Source of the DNA: an archaeon HR01
GTDB taxonomy: Archaea; Thermoproteota; Nitrososphaeria_A; Caldarchaeales; Caldarchaeaceae
DNA length: 64,000 nt
Direction of reading: 5' to 3'
Assembly (NCBI GenBank): GCA_002898355.1
Contig: BEHD01000002.1
Coordinates: forward strand, 1 to 64,000
Within the stretch, counting starts at the first letter, position 1; the number at the start of each line of letters is the position of its first letter. This document shows positions 53,002-60,760 of the stretch, one piece after another. The translations under genes were made by a program, and so were the position numbers. The notes beneath the pieces were generated by a model, which was given only the letters and a program-made list of their open reading frames with translations, was not told the origin of the DNA and did not search any database.

Positions 53002-53553
53002 TTGGATTACGGCAGTTTGAAAGAAAGACTTGAGAAAGGAAAACTGATTGTGGACAACAAAAATAATAAGGAGTTATTGGAAAGCAACCCAAAACAATTC
53101 TTCAATAAAGTCTTAAAAGACCATCCTCAAAGCGACTTTATCATCATTCATCCATATGGCGTAGAAAAGCTGGGACCAAACTCATATGAATTGTCATTAG
53201 GAAATCAAGTTTACACCACAACTGACGAGTTACCTACAGACTTCGAGTTGCCGGGAACCCCTCGCTATATTAGAATAGAGCCTGGTGAGTTTGCAATTTT
53301 GACAACCCACGAATATGTCTATGTCCCGCCAGATTTAGTGGGTTTTATTTCTATAAGATACCGGTACAAGGAGCGAGGGTTGGTAAACGTGTCTGGGTTC
53401 CATGTGGACCCAGGGTTCTTCGGTAAGCTGCTGTTTACAGTATTTAATGCCGGGCCTAGTGATATCGTGTTGGAATATAAGGAGAATGTTTTCATGATAA
53501 TGTTCGCTGAATTGAAAAAACAACTAGCAAACGTTATGAAGGTGATAGGATAG
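53002..53553 (+). CDS. dCTP deaminase/dUTPase-fold protein, frameshifted relative to a C-terminal tail
   Basis: A 183-residue protein with the dCTP deaminase fold: LGPNSYELSLGNQVYT, then IEPGEFAILTTHEYVYVPPDLVGFISI and VSGFHVDPGFFGKLLFTVFNAG. The nucleotide-binding Asp136 is kept, but the residue matching the deaminase catalytic Glu (E. coli E138) is Thr146, and the RSS motif is altered. The stop at 53551-53553 follows a shift: a six-A run (53515-53520) leads in the -1 frame into a 70-residue tail with a membrane helix. So this may be an inactive or differently acting nucleotide-binding protein. The start is a TTG. Confidence 0.65.
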   Translation: MDYGSLKERLEKGKLIVDNKNNKELLESNPKQFFNKVLKDHPQSDFIIIHPYGVEKLGPNSYELSLGNQVYTTTDELPTDFELPGTPRYIRIEPGEFAILTTHEYVYVPPDLVGFISIRYRYKERGLVNVSGFHVDPGFFGKLLFTVFNAGPSDIVLEYKENVFMIMFAELKKQLANVMKVIG

Positions 53554-53732
53554 CCCAAAGAGACGTGCCCTCTGATGCTGTTGCTCGTCTTCATGGTACC
53601 AGTATTTCGCCCCGAAATTTAGACGAACGTCTGAAGAAAGTCGAGCTTTGGCTCTATATACTGACAGCGTTCTTGGTACCGGTTACTATTTCATTTCTCA
53701 TTGGATTGGTGAGGCTCCTAACAGGTGGCTAA
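53511..53732 (+). CDS. Out-of-frame membrane tail of the dCTP-deaminase-fold gene
   Basis: An open frame of 73 codons in the -1 frame relative to the deaminase-fold gene. It begins right after an in-frame TGA at 53508, has no ATG, and includes ERLKKVELWLYILTAFLVPVTISFLIGLVRLL, one transmembrane helix after a short amphipathic region. Its upstream part reads TTSKRYEGDRIAQRDVPSD, which continues the deaminase fold naturally if a -1 shift occurs at the A6 tract. The alternative is a separate small membrane protein starting at GTG 53565. Confidence 0.5.
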   Translation: MEKTTSKRYEGDRIAQRDVPSDAVARLHGTSISPRNLDERLKKVELWLYILTAFLVPVTISFLIGLVRLLTGG

Positions 53733-53740
53733 ATTAATTG

Positions 53741-53750
53741 ATTTAAATAA
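53741..53750 (+). promoter_or_regulatory. TATA-like box for the CxxxCxxC radical SAM gene
   Basis: ATTTAAATAA is centred about 26 bp before the ATG at 53772, supporting a leaderless start there rather than the GTG at 53751. Confidence 0.5.
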
Positions 53751-53771
53751 GTGTTTATGATATTTAGGGTG

Positions 53772-54758
53772 ATGAGTAGGATGTATCTGTTGCGCGAGTT
53801 GGTTTTAGACATCACTAACAGATGTCCCATGCTGTGTCTTCACTGTTCAGCTAACTCCACCCCTTATCTAACCAGGTTTATTCCATTTGAAAAGGCTACT
53901 CACATAATAGAGGAGGCTGTGGCCCTAGGGCTGGAGATAATTTCTTTCACGGGAGGCGAGCCGCTGCTTCACCCGCAGCTCCTCGACATGATACGGGTGG
54001 CCAAATATCTGGGTGTATCGGATGTTCGCCTTTTCACATCGGGGCTAATGTATGATGAAAACAAAGTAGCAAAACCGCTAGACTATGAGACAGCGAAACG
54101 TTTGCGTGATGCTGGGCTTGATAAGGCTTTTTTCAACCTTCAAGGGGCCTCTCCAAAAATACATGAGGCTATCTCCTTAACACCTAGGTCGTTCGATGCT
54201 GTCGTAAAGGGTAGCAGGCTTCTCAAGAAACTTGATGTCTACGTTGGGCTCCACTTTGTCCCCATGAAGTTGAACTGGCGGGAGTTGCCACATGTCGTCA
54301 GCCTAGCTAAGGAGCTTGACGTTGATGAGGTGGGTGTTCTCAGGTTCGTGCCGCAAGGAAGGGGACTTTATAACCGTCAAATATTAGAACTTAACCCGGA
54401 TGAGTTCAAACAATTTCTGGAAATGCTTGCCGAGCTTATTAGACGCGATGGAAAGCCATACATACGTCTAGGCTGTCCCTTCAACCCGATAGCCGAGCTT
54501 ATCCCCGGCTGGAGGGTCAAACGCTGCCCCGCCGCGGATGAAATGTGTCATATATTGATTGATGGGACAGTTGCTCCATGCTCGGCGTTTAAATACAACA
54601 AGCAGATGAGTGGAGGAAACATCTACAGCCAAAGCCTCACACAAATATGGAGACGGGGATTTACGGAGTTTACCGGAACCCGCTCGAGGTTGGCTGCAGA
54701 ATATAGCTGCACAGCCCAGAAACTTATATCACACAGGTTTGAAGTCATAACACAATAG
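53772..54758 (+). CDS. Radical SAM protein with SPASM-like C-terminus
   Basis: About 328 residues. The 4Fe-4S motif is CPMLCLHC near the N-terminus, followed by TGGEPLLHPQLLDMI and a TIM-barrel-like core. Near the C-terminus, CPAADEMCHILIDGTVAPCSAFKY resembles the SPASM-type second cluster of peptide- or cofactor-modifying enzymes such as PqqE/MoaA relatives. It is not a viperin by motif. A small two-helix membrane protein follows 17 bases after its stop, and the dCTP-deaminase-fold gene precedes it. Its substrate is unknown. Codon composition is more AT-rich than in neighbouring housekeeping genes. Confidence 0.75.
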   Translation: MSRMYLLRELVLDITNRCPMLCLHCSANSTPYLTRFIPFEKATHIIEEAVALGLEIISFTGGEPLLHPQLLDMIRVAKYLGVSDVRLFTSGLMYDENKVAKPLDYETAKRLRDAGLDKAFFNLQGASPKIHEAISLTPRSFDAVVKGSRLLKKLDVYVGLHFVPMKLNWRELPHVVSLAKELDVDEVGVLRFVPQGRGLYNRQILELNPDEFKQFLEMLAELIRRDGKPYIRLGCPFNPIAELIPGWRVKRCPAADEMCHILIDGTVAPCSAFKYNKQMSGGNIYSQSLTQIWRRGFTEFTGTRSRLAAEYSCTAQKLISHRFEVITQ

Positions 54759-54774
54759 CAGCAAGGGGTGCTAC

Positions 54775-54981
54775 ATGAACCCATGTCAGCTTGACAGCAA
54801 TTGGCTTATCATTATACTGGTATGCGGGGTTGCATTATTGTTGTTACCAACCTTTTTACCTCGTTTACCTCGTATTACACTGTATGTAGCTCACAGCCGC
54901 ATTATGGCCGTGGTTGGAAGCGTGCTCATCATAGTAGCTACCTTCAGGACCCTAGGGCTATTGCCTTGCTTCAATCTATGA
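54775..54981 (+). CDS. Small two-helix membrane protein
   Basis: A 68-residue protein with hydrophobic helices at about 10-28 and 43-62 and a short basic loop (LPRLPRITLYVAHSR). It starts with an ATG 17 bases after the radical SAM stop, preceded by GGGGTG, so it is probably cotranscribed. It could be an accessory membrane subunit or a substrate of the radical SAM protein, though nothing shows either. Family not recognised. Confidence 0.5.
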   Translation: MNPCQLDSNWLIIILVCGVALLLLPTFLPRLPRITLYVAHSRIMAVVGSVLIIVATFRTLGLLPCFNL

Positions 54982-55007
54982 TTAGCCCCTGTGTGGAGTA
55001 GCAAAAA

Positions 55008-55133
55008 TTATGCTTTTCCTGCTTTGAGGCTTATTTCATAGGCTTTTCTAGGCTCTTGGGATGTTGGTTTGGCTTTGTCTGGCTGCTTCTCGGGTTCTGA
55101 TGGTGGTTTCTTATAAACGGTTAGGCCTATGGC
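55008..55133 (-). pseudogene. Possible C-terminal gene remnant cut by the IS element
   Basis: An open 41-codon stretch on the minus strand without a start codon, ending with PDKAKPTSQEPRKAYEISLKAGKA. The amino-acid composition (Lys, Pro, Ser, Glu) resembles a charged protein tail. It is interrupted by a stop a few bases before the apparent left end of the IS5-like element at 55141. It may be the tail of a gene broken by the insertion, but the protein is not recognised. Confidence 0.25.
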
Positions 55134-55140
55134 CTACGAT

Positions 55141-56046
55141 TAATTCCCTCTTCTCAATGATGTCCTATTGGAGGGGGGTTAATGGGAGGCTGATAAGGAG
55201 GGGAGATAATACTTAACCTCAAGTTCGTTAGGTGTTACTCTGATGAGCTTAGTGAAGATGAACGATGGTAAGAGGGATAGGCCATACAGGATAACAGATA
55301 GCTTCATAATCTTCCTAGCAATCTTTAGGTATTTCTTCTCTGTTGGGTTTAGGCAGCTTGAGGGATTCACTATATCTCTGAGGAAGATGTTCCAAATACT
55401 TCCCAGTATAGACTATTCCTGGGTTAGGAGGATTCTCAGGCTAGGAATTGATCTTAGCCCTCTGAAGGCTCTAAGAGAGAGTGGAGAGCCTGTAGTCCTG
55501 GACTCTACTGGTGTTAAGGCCCATAGAGCTGGTTCTTGGCTTGAGAGGAGGTACGGTAAGAGGGGGAGGTATGTCAAGATACATGTAGCTGTAAACGCCA
55601 AGACTGGAGAGGTAATAGATATGGAGTTGTCTAGGGATGATGTTCATGACTCTGAGATGGCTAAGAGAATGATAGAGAGAGCTATTAAGGCTGTGGAGAT
55701 ACATAGGGTAATAGCTGATGGAGCATACGACTTCTTGAGGCTATACAGGTATCTTGAGAGGATGGGTATAGAGCCTATAATCAGGCCTAGGAGGAACGCT
55801 AGAACTGATAGAGGACCTCCATACAGGAGATCAGCCGCCAGAATGGTAAGAGACCTAGGATACGATACATGGCGTAAGATAGTAGGCTATGGCAGGAGAT
55901 GGATGGCAGAGACAACAATATCAACATTCAATTCCATATTCGGAGAAGAACGCTCCGTAAACCAAGACAAAGAACCACCAGCAAGAGAAGAAGGTATAGA
56001 GACTAGGGAATTAGGCACCAAGGCAGCTTTTCCTAGAGATCATTAG
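55141..56046. mobile_element. IS5-like insertion sequence
   Basis: A DDE transposase gene (55243-56046) with a TATA-like box upstream. Candidate 15-bp terminal inverted repeats are TAATTCCCTCTTCTC at 55141-55155 and the reverse complement of TAATTCCCTAGTCTC at 55999-56013 (13 of 15 match). The right repeat falls inside the last codons of the transposase gene, so the ends are uncertain and no clear target duplication is visible. The boundaries given are approximate. Confidence 0.55.
55243..56046 (+). CDS. IS5-family transposase
   Basis: A 267-residue protein. Catalytic acidic residues are seen in VVLDSTGVKAHRAGSW (first Asp), RVIADGAYDFLRL (second Asp) and ETTISTFNSIFGEE (Glu), giving a DDE core. 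LERRYGKRGRYVKIHVAVNAKTGEVIDM is a common feature of archaeal IS5-like transposases. The last 30 residues (from about SVNQDKEPPARE) do not look like the usual end of the family, so the C-terminus may be altered or continue into flanking DNA. Confidence 0.85.
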   Translation: MSLVKMNDGKRDRPYRITDSFIIFLAIFRYFFSVGFRQLEGFTISLRKMFQILPSIDYSWVRRILRLGIDLSPLKALRESGEPVVLDSTGVKAHRAGSWLERRYGKRGRYVKIHVAVNAKTGEVIDMELSRDDVHDSEMAKRMIERAIKAVEIHRVIADGAYDFLRLYRYLERMGIEPIIRPRRNARTDRGPPYRRSAARMVRDLGYDTWRKIVGYGRRWMAETTISTFNSIFGEERSVNQDKEPPAREEGIETRELGTKAAFPRDH

Positions 56047-56334
56047 GTTAAAGGTCATAGAGAGGCTGTGCTTTGAAGCGGAGGTGTTGAAGCTTTTGGC
56101 CCGTCAGTTGCCTGTTTCACATGTGCTGGAGGCGTGCAGCCCTGTTGTAGGTTTTGACTCCAGAGTCATATAGATAGAGAGGGGGAGGTACGCCGGCGCA
56201 CCCCATGTACAGCCCATCCCAGGCTAAAGAACCCTCAGCATATACCACAACCATGGAAAAACAGGGATAGTCGTGGGAAGCGGCCGCTAACGCCTCACTG
56301 CAACCAATCTATTCTCGTTCATAAGACTTGTGCC
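56047..56334. other. Gene-poor spacer right of the IS element
   Basis: About 290 bp with no convincing gene. A short open stretch of about 50 codons on the minus strand starting MVVVYAEGSLAWDGLYMGC is present, but it lacks a promoter and a recognisable family. The sequence could be a remnant of an older element. No tRNA-like fold is seen. Confidence 0.4.
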
Positions 56335-57636
56335 TCACCTCCTTACAGAGATCTGTTTACCATTTTGTTTAGTGTGTAGGTTGGGTGGGTAGGGGGCGGT
56401 TTGGGCCTTTAATGGTCTTCTATCCACGAATCTTCCCGTGTCCATTTCATGCTGCACTTTTTTGAAAAACATCTTCGCACGTCGGCGGCCTATCTCGGCA
56501 GATTTTTCGAATAGTCCATCCAGGTAGTCTTTTATTTTTTGTGCCTCGTCCCATCTTATTGGCATGCCGTTTGCTTGTTCAAGCAGTCTCATAGCCCAGA
56601 TTCTGTAGGCCTCTTTCATCGGATGAGGTATGAGGCCGAGCCATCGTAGGATCTTTTGAACCTCGTGTCTCCGTCCAAGTAATAGTCGATAGGCTCTCTT
56701 TTTCGTAACATAGTGCCTGCCATATCTGTCTTTTCCTTCATCGCCCATACTGCGGTAAGGAGTTTTCGATGGCATGTATCCAAACCTACGTAGTACGTCT
56801 TCGACCTCGTCGACAAGTCTTTCGCTAGTGTTTGTAAGGATTACGACGTCGAATCTGGTAGTTGGTTTGCTGGTCTTTTCCTCGTTTAATGCATTCCATG
56901 TGAAATATCCTTCGCATGCCAACATCATGGCGAGGTATGCCCGTAGCTCGTCTCCTGTCTTGATGAAGTCCGGTATCCTCATAGAGTTTTTGGCCTCTAT
57001 GAGGAACCGCCAGTCTTTGAGGTCGAATCTCATTATCAGCTGCCATTCGTAGTAGTCTTCGGTGTATTTTCGTGCGCCGAGGGATATTGTTCCATGGCCT
57101 TCGAATATCTTTGCCACTGTTTTGGCGTAGCCTTCGTAGGGTGTGTTGAGTATCATCTCTATCATTGTTCTTCCCTTGGTTCTCACTGCTGCGTCTCCCT
57201 GCGCTAGGGCCGCTGCCATTGCCATCTGAATGGTGTCTCTAGGTGGCTTTCGTGGGCCTCTGAGCGTCGCTTTCCGCACAGCTTCTGAATGGTCTCGCAG
57301 CTGAACACCTGCTTCGGCGAGCCTTCCCTTCAGCGTCTCCTCATCTATCATGTGCCTGTGCTCCACTGTGTTGTTGATGACTTCGGTTACCTGTCGCAGG
57401 CTGTAGCCCATGTCGTAGAGGATGGCCGCTGCTCCGAGGAATGGTGGCGGATAGACCGTGCGCTTTCTCCCTGTTTTCTTGGCCGTTGGCAGCCTTGTCC
57501 GCAGCTCCTCGTCTCTGGCCCACAGCTGTTGACTATGTTTCTCCAGCAACTCATGCAGCATCGTCTCGGGATCGGTCATCCATGTCCTCTCCTCTGTCGT
57601 TGAACCGTCCTCGCCACCCACCAAACCTTTCTCCAT
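56335..57636 (-). CDS. LAGLIDADG-type endonuclease-like protein with N-terminal HTH
   Basis: About 433 residues from the ATG at 57636, which has GGAGGTG a few bases upstream; the open frame continues to 58176. An HTH-like region is PPFLGAAAILYDMGYSLRQVTEVINN. Two LAGLIDADG-like helices follow: QMAMAAALAQGDAAVRTKG and LRAYLAMMLACEGYFTWNAL, each followed by beta strands; the second acidic residue is the Glu of ACEGYF. A late RHEVQKILRWLGLIPHPMKEAYRIW is also typical of homing endonucleases. It stands alone, not inside an intron or intein, and would cut DNA at a specific site. Assignment by pattern only. Confidence 0.6.
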   Translation of the reverse strand: MEKGLVGGEDGSTTEERTWMTDPETMLHELLEKHSQQLWARDEELRTRLPTAKKTGRKRTVYPPPFLGAAAILYDMGYSLRQVTEVINNTVEHRHMIDEETLKGRLAEAGVQLRDHSEAVRKATLRGPRKPPRDTIQMAMAAALAQGDAAVRTKGRTMIEMILNTPYEGYAKTVAKIFEGHGTISLGARKYTEDYYEWQLIMRFDLKDWRFLIEAKNSMRIPDFIKTGDELRAYLAMMLACEGYFTWNALNEEKTSKPTTRFDVVILTNTSERLVDEVEDVLRRFGYMPSKTPYRSMGDEGKDRYGRHYVTKKRAYRLLLGRRHEVQKILRWLGLIPHPMKEAYRIWAMRLLEQANGMPIRWDEAQKIKDYLDGLFEKSAEIGRRRAKMFFKKVQHEMDTGRFVDRRPLKAQTAPYPPNLHTKQNGKQISVRR

Positions 57637-58079
57637 CTTTCTCCCATCACCTCCGGGGACCTTCTGGCCCCCCATAGGGTTTGAGGGGGGCTCCCGACTC
57701 CGTGCCGGGAATGTCCCGGCGGCTGGGAGCTGGGAGGGGTGGTGGGGCCTGCGGCAGGTGTACATGTCCGTGGCCATGCACCCTTGCCGTAGGGTCTTCT
57801 GTGCGGCCCAGGCGGATGCTACAGGCAGCCACGGCTTCACGGGGCCGCTCTGCCCGGCCTGACGACCCCACCGCACATCCGCCCATTGACGTTGTTTTTT
57901 GTGGGCGGACTCTTTGTTGAAAAAAGAGGAGGGTGGCGGGTGTTTTACACGTCGGGCCGGACCCGGTGTTGTCTGGCTCCGTCTTCTGTCTTCTTTCTCG
58001 TCTGCCCCCGCCCCTCTACAGCCTACCTGCTTCTCATCCATTTCATGTCCGTCACATTCTTCATTCACCCCGCTTACTG
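57637..58079. other. GC-rich spacer with hairpin between two accessory genes
   Basis: About 440 bp of unusually GC-rich, repeat-poor sequence. The frame of the endonuclease gene stays open through it, but the predicted peptide is low-complexity (Gly, Pro, Arg, Ser), so it is probably non-coding. A perfect hairpin GCCGGGA-ATG-TCCCGGC lies at 57704-57720, and long G and C runs flank it. It could be a structured RNA, a replication or packaging site, or a disrupted gene. I cannot assign it. Confidence 0.4.
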
Positions 58080-59321
58080 TCATGACGTGCTCCAACTGCT
58101 TGGGCTTTCCTGCTTCCTCATCTTTTTGACGATCTCGGTAGCGGCGAGTGTTATGGCGTATTTTACTGCGCGGCACTTTCTTGTGGCCATGGGTCTCATC
58201 CCCACATCTTTCTCCGCCGCCCTCATCTCAATTACGCCGATTTTCTTGAGCCGTCTGAGCTGGCGGTCTGAAATTTTAGGCGCCTTCCCATCCTCGGCTA
58301 TTCGCCAGATGACGTCTATGTCCTGAATCTTTAGTAGGAACCTATTATGCTGGTATATCTTTCCCTTGTACTTGAATCCCTTCTTCATTATTCTGCTTAC
58401 GCGTCTTGATATCTCTGGACCGTAGTACGGGTTTTTCACTATGTCCCGAACCTTAGGCATCTTTGGGGGGCCTTTACTATAAGCTGGCTGTTCAACTACT
58501 TTTTCAATTTTCTGCGGCGGCGAATCGGCCGCTGTTTTTCCTCTCTGTCTTGACGGAGTGGCTGGGATTGCTTGTTTCCAAGCCGTTAATGGTCTAGCGG
58601 CTTCTATGTTGGAGTTTCGCTCTGCAACTGATGAGACTTCGGTGGACGTTCCAGCAATTGTTTGTGGGTGACGTTTTGGGTCACTAGCTCGGCTGACTAA
58701 CCTGTTTTCCAGGCTTTGTGTATAGCCCTCCGTACCCGCATAAGGTCCGTCAAGGCTCGGCAAAACAGGGTTCTGCACAATAACGCTTGGGGCGATAGTT
58801 TCAAGACACTCTCTGTCTGAAGCTTTTTCCTCAGAGTATCCAATTATTTCGAGTCTACGCGGCTGTCTAAGGTTCATTTTATCTCTCGAAATACTGTATT
58901 CCTCGTTGTTTTTGGCATAAATCCAGAAAAACGGTAGCAACAAGCCTCCTATTAAAAGAGTCGACAGAAAAGCCATCTGAAGAGGTTGCATCAGTGCTGT
59001 GAGGTATGGTGGATGAGGCTGTCCAGCTACAAGTAAAGACGGCGTTGCTAAGGCTGCTAGAAGTATTGTGCTGAACCTACATCTTTCATGTCTTCCGGTT
59101 ATGTGGAGGACAGTGCTGTAGACTGTGTATATTATGAAGAACAACATGAGAGCGGCTGAGACTGCCGAGAACAAGTCCCAGAACACAAAGCCTAGCGGCA
59201 GGGCGAATGGCTTGTATCCATTGCTCAAGACTTGGTGCAGAGCTAGGACTTTATGTGCTTTGCAGTCGTCGATTCTCTTTGCAGAGACCTGTGTTTTCGC
59301 ACCCATTTTTCTCAGATCCAT
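58080..59321 (-). CDS. Unknown membrane protein with long cytoplasmic domain
   Basis: About 413 residues from the ATG at 59321, which lies about 27 bp after a TATA-like stretch; an in-frame TTG at 59402 is possible. Three membrane helices lie within the first 150 residues (FALPLGFVFWDLFSAVSAALML, STILLAALATPSLLVAG, MAFLSTLLIGGLLLPFFWIY). A Ser/Pro/Glu-rich linker follows and a basic C-terminal domain (RDIVKNPYYGPEISRRVSRIMKKGFKYKGK) that could be a small DNA- or RNA-binding unit. No family is recognised. It lies in an accessory gene group with its neighbours. Confidence 0.55.
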   Translation of the reverse strand: MDLRKMGAKTQVSAKRIDDCKAHKVLALHQVLSNGYKPFALPLGFVFWDLFSAVSAALMLFFIIYTVYSTVLHITGRHERCRFSTILLAALATPSLLVAGQPHPPYLTALMQPLQMAFLSTLLIGGLLLPFFWIYAKNNEEYSISRDKMNLRQPRRLEIIGYSEEKASDRECLETIAPSVIVQNPVLPSLDGPYAGTEGYTQSLENRLVSRASDPKRHPQTIAGTSTEVSSVAERNSNIEAARPLTAWKQAIPATPSRQRGKTAADSPPQKIEKVVEQPAYSKGPPKMPKVRDIVKNPYYGPEISRRVSRIMKKGFKYKGKIYQHNRFLLKIQDIDVIWRIAEDGKAPKISDRQLRRLKKIGVIEMRAAEKDVGMRPMATRKCRAVKYAITLAATEIVKKMRKQESPSSWSTS

Positions 59322-59434
59322 TAGGATTGAAGTGTTAGAATAACGTATTTGTTTAATGATTTTGTTAAGCCTCTGTGTTGCTTGATTTTTCCGGCTTTCC
59401 AAAGTTTAACAAATCCATGAAAGATAACACTTAA

Positions 59435-60457
59435 CTACCTGCGAAGGAGACGACGAAACATGTTTATAAAGTGCTGAGCCAACATCACCAGCCTACCTGT
59501 AGCCGCAACAAAAATCATGGCTAAAAACGTGACCAATGACACTGTTAACATGTACGTGATTATGGTTGCCAGCGTTGTTTCTATTCCTAGAAGGAGCGAT
59601 TGTGCTAAAGCTAGCATAACAGCTCCAGCTAAAAAGCTGAGGAAGATGCCGCTGGCTTCCGTGGTTACTACCGCAGCCAACCTAACCACCGTATGTAGAG
59701 CTACTCTATTAAACCTGTACAGGCTCCAGAGATAGACTAAGTACGCATACCTGTCCAAGATCCTGTAGCAGTCGAACAGAGGCCTGTAACGCTCTGTCAG
59801 CCACTGATTAAGATTAGGCGGCATTCTCTGACACAGCCATAAGGCTTTATCCAGTCTGCGCAGCAACGACTCCCTCAAACCCGCTTGATAGTCTCTGGCA
59901 ATAGCTGTCAGCACGTCTCTGTCAAGCCTTCGGCTAAAGACATCTGAGTACGTAAGAATGAGAGAGCTGAAAAAGTTATCAATCTCTTCTTTTGAGAGCT
60001 TTGCTGGCCGGAGTGTGAAAATCCCCAGCTGTTTCATAAAAAGATACCGCATACTCGCAATGTTAGGTTCTGATCCGATAAGTTCCAAAACTTTTCTAAC
60101 ACCCTCATCTGTTATCGAAACCCATGTCCCGCTGACGCTGATCAATCCATCACCTAAAAGCCTGTCCCTTGCAGCCTTGTAAGGTTGTGGAGCCCTGTAA
60201 AGACTGGTAAACCTCAAAGCCCTGTTGTGCACAGGGCTGTTAAAGACAGATCTAAAAACAAACGTTACTAAAAGTATTCTGTTTTGCTCGGCATCAAACT
60301 TTCTGCCAACAGCTGCTTCCTCAACCTCATTCATCCATTTAGACACGCCGATGGCGGAATTTATATTGAGAGAGTACTGTGAAAGTGGAGTACCATTGAC
60401 TAGAGTGCTGAGAAATCTAGACTCATGTAAGTTATTAGAACGCCATCTCAGCAACAC
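59435..60457 (-). CDS. Unknown protein with C-terminal membrane hairpin
   Basis: A 340-residue protein. About residues 80-130 may be a winged-helix-like region (RDRLLGDGLISVSGTWVSITDEGVRKVLEL). Two hydrophobic helices near 265-325 (GIFLSFLAGAVMLALAQSLLLG and ITYMLTVSLVTFLAMIFVAA) end the protein with a short basic tail. The start is a GTG. It precedes the other unknown membrane protein gene by 33 bp from the longest start and likely shares an operon. Possibly part of an integrated plasmid or virus; no hallmark gene of such an element is seen. Confidence 0.5.
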   Translation of the reverse strand: MLLRWRSNNLHESRFLSTLVNGTPLSQYSLNINSAIGVSKWMNEVEEAAVGRKFDAEQNRILLVTFVFRSVFNSPVHNRALRFTSLYRAPQPYKAARDRLLGDGLISVSGTWVSITDEGVRKVLELIGSEPNIASMRYLFMKQLGIFTLRPAKLSKEEIDNFFSSLILTYSDVFSRRLDRDVLTAIARDYQAGLRESLLRRLDKALWLCQRMPPNLNQWLTERYRPLFDCYRILDRYAYLVYLWSLYRFNRVALHTVVRLAAVVTTEASGIFLSFLAGAVMLALAQSLLLGIETTLATIITYMLTVSLVTFLAMIFVAATGRLVMLAQHFINMFRRLLRR

Positions 60458-60760
60458 ATAGATATATTCACCCAGCTCTTGTAGGGTTATTTATTCATCG
60501 GACCTCCCTAGCCGGTCTAGGCGGCCTGAATAAACTATGAAGAGTTTTTGGTGCGTCAAGAGCTGAAAGCATTTTGGAGCCTTTTTTTCTCAAACTTTAT
60601 GGCGAAAACTCTTATAGATTCACCTATGTCGGTAAGTATGCCATCGTTGCTAATACTAAACCCTACACACATCCTTTTATACAGGAATATCAGTAGACGT
60701 CGAAAACATACATCAAAGTGAATTAGGTTACAGGGTAGTAAGTTAGCGTGGCGCCATCCG
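60458..60760. other. Spacer without recognised gene
   Basis: About 300 bp, AT-rich, with no open frame of note on either strand and no tRNA-like fold. It contains a T-rich run (60575-60590) that could end transcripts from the left side. Nothing else is identified. Confidence 0.4.

Noticed and set aside
53772-54758. Viperin-type antiviral radical SAM enzyme
   Set aside because: The CPMLCLHC motif and the C-terminal cysteines do not match the CNYKCGFC-type sequence of prokaryotic viperins.
55999-56013. Firm IS5 terminal repeat
   Set aside because: The 13/15 match to 55141-55155 is suggestive, but no target-site duplication flanks it and it lies inside the transposase frame, so it is reported only as tentative.
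57637-58176. Extension of the endonuclease-like gene to 58176
   Set aside because: The added peptide is low-complexity and an ATG with a good GGAGGTG sits at 57636. I treat the rest as a GC-rich spacer.
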